Positions 58,006 to 64,000 of a stretch of DNA of 64,000 nucleotides are shown here, one piece after another (the stretch's first letter is position 1; each line of letters starts with the position of its first letter). The stretch is taken from the NCBI GenBank assembly GCA_035578175.1, contig JAQMRL010000008.1, positions 95,427,041 through 95,491,040 on the forward strand, in the 5' to 3' direction. Made by a program: the position numbers and the translations under genes. Source of the stretch: Catonia carolina (lineage: Eukaryota; Arthropoda; Insecta; Hemiptera; Achilidae). The notes under the pieces are model-generated. The model was not told the DNA's origin. It searched no databases and saw only the letters and a list, made by a program, of their open reading frames with translations.

Positions 58006-58149
58006 ACCACAGTATAATTTTTTTTACTTAATAATAAATTAAAACCTCCAGAATATGATCAAATTGATAAGTATACTTATATTACACATGTATTAGTTTT
58101 GTCGCCTTACCTCATCATCAGAACAATACCACAAATTTTTATTGTGTAA

Positions 58150-58820
58150 AGACCATTTTACACAGCATGTGGCGTGTGTGTCTAGACATATGCTAGCCAC
58201 TTTTAAAAATATTGCTTCCCTGCTTATCAAATGAGACTGTTCAAACTGCAGGGCCATGGCCACGTGCCATGCTAGCTACACTGGACACACGTGGCTACCA
58301 TTCGCTCCCTGTGCGATCTTTTTAAAAGTGGCGAACACAATTTGGCCTGCGCACAAGCAGAGCACTGGCTAGACCTTGTGGGAACCACCAAGTACTACAC
58401 TCCCTGTAGCTGGTATCGTTTTTCCTTATGACACCATCAATTATTGTCAGAATCTCATTAAACTGGCCATGACTTTACGTGCTGAATTTGTCATCGTCCG
58501 CATCAAGTGATGATAATTGCCATAAGACTTTCTTTTCCTATTGGCTGTATATACCCACACATTTCTTGAGGCCAAAGAATAAAACAAAACTAGCTCATAA
58601 CCACTACTGCTGCAGTTGGAGTTATCAAACCAAGGTAAGCCACATGAAAACCCAGATTCACACCAAGGGACCATTGGAGCTGAAAGCTTTCTGAATACTG
58701 ACAAAAATGTGGCTGGTGTAGCATCGCAACAAATCGCAGCTATGTGATTTGGTACGTGGCTAGCTTGGCCACGGTGGTGTACATCCAAATAAGAATGCCA
58801 CATGCTGTGTGGAATGGCCT
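58150..58820 (-). mobile_element. PIF/Harbinger-like element, 671 bp
   Basis: Terminal repeats AGACCATTTTACACAGCATG and, from the right, AGGCCATTCCACACAGCATG, both continuing TGGC, with TAA on both sides (58147-58149, 58821-58823) as the 3-bp target duplication of this superfamily. A minus-strand frame has V-W-V-Y-T-A-N-R-K-R-K-S-Y-G-N-Y-H-H-L-M, the start region of Harbinger nucleases. No catalytic domain remains. Confidence 0.8.
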
Positions 58821-58823
58821 TAA

Positions 58824-59667
58824 GTAATTCTATTATTGAACTCTCTGATGACATGATGTTTGGTATTGCTGTATAATTTTATTTCATTTATTTACCTTAT
58901 ATATTCATCCCTTCCCAAACCTCGGTGCTTCATACCGTAGAATCAGTGCAGTTGACTGACAATACTTGTCGGAACATCACTGACCGCTAGCTGTTCCACC
59001 TACTGCCAATCACTTCTCCAGGGAAGCCCCCCCCCCCCCAGCAGACACCCCAGGAATCAGTTCACTGAAGACTAATCAATCAAATCATTCCAATTGTATT
59101 TTGTTTCTATATCCTATTTTTTACCATAACCATACAGTAAACTTTTTCCTTTTACGACCTTTTTAGGCAATCAACTGGATATGCAACACATGGTAAAAAC
59201 CATAAGAGTACTGCATATATTATGTATATTGGGGTATGATCCATATATAAACCTTGGCATAATGATAGTAATGATACAAGATGATTTAAATACGAAAAAT
59301 CCCACATTTATTATTATTATCATAAATGTTCTAATTTATTTTATTATATTCTGGAGGTTTATATTTATTAACGGTTAATATTTTATTTCTACTTTATTTT
59401 ATAGAGCTAAAAAATGAAAAACATAAGAGGCTCAAGAAAACTTCCTTGAAGGAAACTTATGTCAGTAAACCTTCACGCACAGTAGACATTCACGCACTTA
59501 AGAGATTACAAAGAATTAACAAGGCCATCTGCATTAAAAACCTTTTAATACAAAAGGTACATTACAGAAAATGTTAACATGTTTTTTTCTTGGAACAGGA
59601 AGGAACATTCCCCGAACGTAAGTCATAATTAGTTTGCCACACGAAGATAAAATTCTTAATTTTTAAA
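58824..59667. other. downstream region of glycosyltransferase gene
   Basis: Contains a 10-C run near 59030. On the minus strand, AATAAA-type hexamers near 59383-59400 could serve as polyadenylation signal for the gene ending at 59668, giving a 3' UTR of roughly 280 bp. No other feature was recognised. Confidence 0.35.
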
Positions 59668-60088
59668 TTATTTATAAATATTTAACAGTTTATCAACTAA
59701 ATTAATCATAAAATCAGCACTAAAATCATTATCATTTCTTGACTGATATGAGTCTAAATATAACATGTAAATATCGGCAAAATTTACATTATTCAATGTA
59801 TTTACATCACCTTCCTGAACAAAATTTTCAAACTTATGATAAAATGTTGATTTTTGTAAAAATAATGATCTCACGTAGTATGTTTCATGATGAACTGGCA
59901 CTCTGGAATTGAACGTATGGTACGATTTTAGCCATAAATCAAGCATTCTTGAATCACGATGTGCTATTATCAAATTATTATTTAAGGTTCCATCTTTATT
60001 TTTAAATATAACCATTTCAAAATGACGCATATATTTTACATCTTTCAACAGAACTGCTCTATTTCCTAAAAACATTCCACCGTACTTT
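59668..60088 (-). CDS. glycosyltransferase (Gly_transf_sug type), last exon
   Basis: The acceptor (polypyrimidine tract, TTTCAG) places the exon start at 60088, and the frame ends with TAA at 59670-59668. The first base completes the split Arg codon AG|A from the exon at 62643. It continues K-Y-G-G-M-F-L, where the family normally has its D-x-D sugar-nucleotide and metal-binding motif a residue later. Here the three residues are G-N-R (GGA AAT AGA). Downstream N-N-N-L-I-I-A and D-L-W-L-K-S-Y match the family core, so the fold is preserved. The 139 residues after the join include the true C-terminus. The product may be a pseudo-enzyme. Confidence 0.75.
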
Positions 60089-60714
60089 CTGAAATAAAAA
60101 TAAAACAAAAAATTTAATAGGTACATCTACCTGTCATTTTCTTTTGGAATACAGAGCTTTTAAAGAGTTTAGGCAGAGGTTCCTACCTAGTTATATAAAT
60201 GAGCATTTTTACTCGTTTGAGAATATTTTGGTTGTAAATGATGATTACCATAAGTTGAAAAATTTATTTTTGTATTTTATTTCAAGTTTGAAATTAAGAT
60301 GGGTATTATTTAATTTGTATTTTGGTATAGGGAATGAATTGATGTAACATACATTGAAATAGGCTTTTACATGCTGTTCATCTAATTGTAATTTTTGTTA
60401 GTATTCTTATATTTTTAATTGAAATATTGTATTTTATTTTTTATTTATATTATAAGTATATGTATTCAAATGTAATCTTAAATTTAATTGAAATATTACA
60501 TATTTTTTTTTATATTGCAATTGTATTGCAATATATATTTATATTGTATTGTATTGTCTTATTATTATTCAAGTGTAATCTTATATTTAATTGAAATATT
60601 GTATTTTGCTTTTTATTTATATTGTAATTGAATATGAATTTAAAAATTTGTATTTTTTTATGAGCCAACTCTGTCCTCTAAGTTGTATTCTTCTAGCAAC
60701 AAAGTAATTCTATT

Positions 60715-61172
60715 CTATTCTACTCGATCGGCAGACCTGTTTAGAAATACTAAATACTTGTCAATGCCCATAACAGACAGGTGGAGTGTTAAATTATTTG
60801 AACTCAATCTGTTTAGTTCCAGGGCTACAAAAAATAGTTCTGTTTCTTATTACATGATCAGCCAATTAAATGACTGAATCATTTAAGAACAGAAGAAAAA
60901 ACCACTTATCAGATTTATCCCCTCTGAAAGTATTTAATTTCATTATACAGCCAGATCCTGTAGTGAATGAAATGAAGCTGTCATTTGCACCTTCACTTAT
61001 TTATTATTTTTTATTTGGCGGAAAATATGTGCTTTTCAGAGGGCCTGTCATACTGATAATTATACTTTTCTCTCCAGCGAGGAAGGCATGGTAAACCACC
61101 TGAGACACCTTGTTTTACTAAGCAAAACCTCTAGTAGTTCAAACCAGCCTTTCAACTGACGACCTAAACAAC
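60715..61172 (-). repeat. repeat family D copy, inside intron
   Basis: Inverted relative to 25.5 kb: CCATAACAGACAGGTGGAG, TTCCAGGGCTACAAAAAATAG, GAGGGCCTGTCATACTG and the terminal ACCTAAACAACAAC. The same 3' end as at 40030 with a different 5' end. Confidence 0.7.
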
Positions 61173-61319
61173 AACAAATGCATGTCACATAAAATAAAAT
61201 GAAAATAAACAACAATTTAAGATTCAACCGTTCGGAAACCTGTTGTTCTCCATGTGTTCGAAACAACTCAATTCAAAGGAGGTGAAGTACAGAAAATTTT
61301 ACTCTGAGGAAAATCTATT

Positions 61320-61560
61320 ATCCAAAAAGTATCGAAAACAGCGAATATCGCTTTAAGACAAATAAGGAAATTGTACAGTAATATTGAAACAATAGAGATT
61401 TAAATGCACAGAAGACAGTTAAAGTATTATGATCACATGATTAGAATGAATACAAAACGATTGAATAAAAACATCTTCAACGTGAATTATAACACCAAGA
61501 GCTTACAAGGTATTCTCAAAAATCAAGTCACAAATAATATTCTTGGGAACAAATTTCAAT
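61320..61560 (+). mobile_element. LINE 3' fragment inside intron
   Basis: Plus-strand frames include R-R-Q-L-K-Y-Y-D-H-M-I-R-M-N near 61410 and R-L-N-K-N-I-F, the tail segment seen in LINE proteins such as the remnant at 9100. Stop codons are present. Confidence 0.5.
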
Positions 61561-62167
61561 TTTGTTTGATAATGTAAACTATACATAAAAAATTCATGAG
61601 TTTCCAAGCAAGCCAAACAATCAAAAGAAGAGTCTGCTCAGAGAACTTATTGTCACAGATTGTGTTCTGAATCTGATCAGGTAAATTGAATCAGTGGTGT
61701 AATGCAGCATAGCAAACGCAATCCACCAATGTCTGTTTCACTGTTAACTTGCAACCATTTATCTGACACACATTGGGGCAATCACAGATTCCATGAGATA
61801 CTCATAGATTAATCATGTGTGCCCAATCCAAAATCACACGACCACAACTTCATCCCTTTAATTATCCCATAACAATGTCGACCATAGATTAACAAGATCC
61901 TCTGTCACTCTCAGTTTACTGCCACAGGTTTCAGTCTACTTAGCCTGCAAAGAATCAGCGAGGGCATACCTTGTCACACCCACAAAATCTAATGTTATTA
62001 AGTATTTCATGAATGGTGAATAACTGGAAGCCTCCTTGTAGCCAGATCAGCAGCTTCATTCCCAAGGATATCAACATGACTTAGCACCCAGCAGAAAACA
62101 ACACTGACACCTCTCAATAGAGGTGTCAATAGAGTTACCTTGACAATTCAAGGTATCTCGCTGAGCC

Positions 62168-62610
62168 ATGGATGTCTGTAAAAAGTGTGTGGCGACAGTA
62201 AGTAGAAAGAAGGTGAAGAGTAGAATCCAGGTGGCAAAACTAAAATTCAAGAGGAGGATATTAGGGAAGACAAGAAGAGCTAGAGTGAGAAACTATATAA
62301 TTAGGAAACAAAAGAGCTTGGACAGCCTGACAAGGAGAGTTGGGACAGAAAAAGCTAAGATGATTTGGTCATGTTAGTAGGATGGAGGAAAGTAGGTTGC
62401 CTAAAAGGATGCTGTACTTGGAGATGATAGGAAAAAGTCCAAGGGGTATACGACGAGTAAAGTGAAGGGGTTCATTTATGAATAAATTTGGAAAAAGACA
62501 TGATGCAAGAAGGCAATAATAGAGAAGGGATGGTTCAGCAATAGAGAGAGGTGAAAAGGAGTTGTGTTGGGCCAGACCCGAAGAAACTTGGAAGAAGGAA
62601 AAAGAGTACA
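62168..62610 (+). mobile_element. RTE-like LINE 3' fragment inside intron
   Basis: Plus strand reads R-R-I-L-G-K-T-R-R-A-R-V-R-N-Y-I-I-R near 62250, then S-L-T-R-R-V-G-T-E-K-A-K-M-I-W (62320-62370), a stop, and in another frame R-M-E-E-S-R-L-P-K-R-M-L-Y. This is a typical C-terminal tail, interrupted by a frameshift. It stops close to the splice donor of the upstream exon. Confidence 0.7.
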
Positions 62611-62642
62611 ATGATAAAAATACAACAATATACTTTTCTTAC

Positions 62643-63044
62643 CTTAATATTCTTATTCTGGTAACGTCACTCATGTGTTTAGCACGATTTAAACCTTCAA
62701 ATTCAATACCGAAGACATGCTTTGGTACAGGCCAATAATGGATATCTAATGCATCTTTAAAACCAGTTACTTGCATTAACTGTTTACCATAAGGTGAGTT
62801 TGTAAAGCTATGTGATACGGCTATAACATCATCCGTATGAATCATAATTTTATCAGGATTTGTAAATCGAAATGCTGCTAATAAACACAGTGCATCTGCA
62901 AAATTTAAATCCTTCACATCATCTCCCGTTCTATAAAAATGTATAATATTAGGAACTATTTCTTCATGAAATAGTCCAGCAGAATTGTCAATTTTAAATC
63001 TGTCTGGATTATGTGCACTTGGGTGTTTCTGACATGGTATAAAC
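62643..63044 (-). CDS. glycosyltransferase (Gly_transf_sug type), internal exon
   Basis: An exon of 402 nt from acceptor (CATTGTTTCAG|G) to donor (AG|GTAAG), entering with one base and leaving with two bases of split codons. It encodes V-P-N-I-I-H-F-Y near 62960, the usual start of the catalytic domain in Gly_transf_sug enzymes, then N-F-A-D-A-L-C-L-L-A-A, P-D-K-I-M-I-H-T-D-D, and M-S-D-V-T-R-I-R-I-L leading to the K-Y-G-G join. Such proteins are usually Golgi type II membrane transferases; signal-anchor and earlier exons must lie right of the window. The reading frame is intact. The donor sugar is unknown. Confidence 0.78.
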
Positions 63045-63315
63045 CTGAAACAATGGATATAAAACACAAATATTAAATAAATAATTAATAAACATCATTT
63101 ATGTCATGTTAATACAGTTTTACAAAACAACTGTAGACTCAAGAAATTATAAAACATTTTTGAAAATTTGTTCATGTACAATGGAATCGCCATGTAACAA
63201 AATTCAAAATTTAACTCAAGGGGAATCTACCTTGAGTTGGTTTTTTTTCGTTTTGCAAATTATTAAAAAACTTTACTAATTTTTTTATTTGTGTTCGAAA
63301 TACAGTTATTCTTCT
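63045..63315. other. intron sequence upstream of the exon
   Basis: No further exon was found on the minus strand before the LINE fragment. A small inverted pair (CTCAAGG...CCTTGAG) lies near 63217-63236. Confidence 0.4.
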
Positions 63316-64000
63316 TATTTTTTGAGACCGCAGTGGATCACTTGAATCAATTTCTGGGCACTCTCTTCTGGTTCTTTTCTTTGATTTTCCTCCAGGATTC
63401 TTTTATGCTGACAGATCATCTTTGTCTTTCTGCTTCCAAAAATATCACTTTCCTGCTTCCTCTTTTATCTACTTTTCCTTGGAATCTAATATTTTCATCT
63501 TTTAATAGTTCCAGCTAATAAGTTTTATTTTCTAGATCTGCAAAGGTGGTGCCTAATTCTTCCATATCTTTCTTGATTTCTCTTAACCATATTACTTCTG
63601 TCTTTTTCTGGTAGAGTTTTCTGACTATAAAAACATTTGGTTTGTGATTCTTTCTTCGGGTGTTCTGATTATATGTCCAAAGAAGGATATTCTCTTTATC
63701 CTTATCATTTCTATTACCGATTCGGTCTCCTGTTAGACCTGTTCATTTGGTAGTAATCTCCATTCTCCATCTACTTGGTGTCTCTTTCTGATGCAGTTTC
63801 TAAGGATCCTCCTTTCAAGTTTTTGGATTTTATCTATTCTGTTTCCCTGGTTTAATTTGAATAGAGTTTCGCACCCATATGTTATCTTTGGTTGTACGAC
63901 CGTTTTGTAGCGTTTTATTTTGGTTTTGTTGATAGGTATTTTTTATTGTAGGTGTTTTTGGTGATTAGTTGTGATGTTGTAGTTTCTTGGTTCTTTCCTC
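63316..64000 (-). mobile_element. LINE 3' part, runs off window
   Basis: Minus strand begins (right to left) with V-V-Q-P-K-I-T-Y-G-C-E-T-L-F near 63890, then Q-K-L-E-R-R-I-L-R-N-C-I near 63800 and W-L-R-E-I-K-K-D-M-E-E-L-G near 63580, ending beside the same GCGGTCTCAAAA terminus as at 19917. It is a dead C-terminal half, probably inserted in a further intron of the glycosyltransferase gene. Confidence 0.75.

Larger units (their letters stand above)
60089..62642 (-). other. intron of glycosyltransferase gene
   Basis: The donor AAG|GTAAG at 62642 and acceptor TTTCAG| at 60089 follow the GT-AG rule, and the flanking exons join without a frame change (phase 2). The 2554-bp intron carries a repeat D copy and two LINE fragments, all in antisense orientation to the gene or unrelated to it. 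Confidence 0.75.

Overview
This window reads as AT-rich nuclear DNA of an arthropod, most probably an insect. The evidence is a spliced minus-strand gene with canonical GT-AG borders, insect-type Tc1/mariner, pogo and PIF/Harbinger transposons, RTE-like and Jockey-like LINEs, and several tRNA-derived SINE families. A hemipteran is my guess from the style of the repeats, but I cannot prove it. No bacterial operon, CRISPR array, rRNA or genuine tRNA gene was seen.

Layout. 1-1.36 kb is the 3' two thirds of an RTE-like LINE entering from the left edge. 2-9.6 kb holds scattered SINEs, LINE 3' ends, an internally deleted LINE and LTR-like repeats. 9.9-11.4 kb is a transposon nested inside a TTAA-flanked inverted-repeat element. 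14.9-20.2 kb contains a second TTAA element and a complete 3.4-kb RTE-type LINE with a 9-bp target duplication, inserted in an older repeat. 20.8-28.9 kb is a run of SINEs, a 341-bp MITE, an internally deleted mariner-like element, a tandemly duplicated repeat carrying a pogo-like insertion in one unit only, and the N-terminal half of a DUF4817-type transposase. 29-45 kb is sparse: old repeats, SINEs, a foldback element, a Jockey remnant and two GC-rich islands. 45-58.8 kb is again transposon-rich, with a full-length dead mariner inside a larger inverted-repeat element, two further mariner remnants and two PIF/Harbinger relatives.

The only convincing host gene is at the right end. Two coding exons on the minus strand (63044-62643 and 60088-59668) join in phase across a 2.55-kb intron. 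They encode the C-terminal part of a DXD-type glycosyltransferase of the Gly_transf_sug class. The position of the DXD motif reads G-N-R, so the product may be a pseudo-enzyme or the gene may be decaying. Its intron has collected LINE and other retroelement fragments.

There is no operon-like cooperation between genes here. The functional relationships are those of parasites: SINEs and truncated LINEs depend on active LINE machinery, and the MITEs and deleted mariner, pogo and Harbinger copies depend on transposases from elsewhere. Nested insertions, several with target duplications and two with paralogous empty sites inside the window, allow part of the insertion order to be read directly. 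I did not find a clearly new biological system. The best candidates for a second look are the DXD-less glycosyltransferase, a long-form SINE with a 250-bp insert, the TTAA-flanked inverted-repeat group, and a MITE that carries promoter-like motifs.
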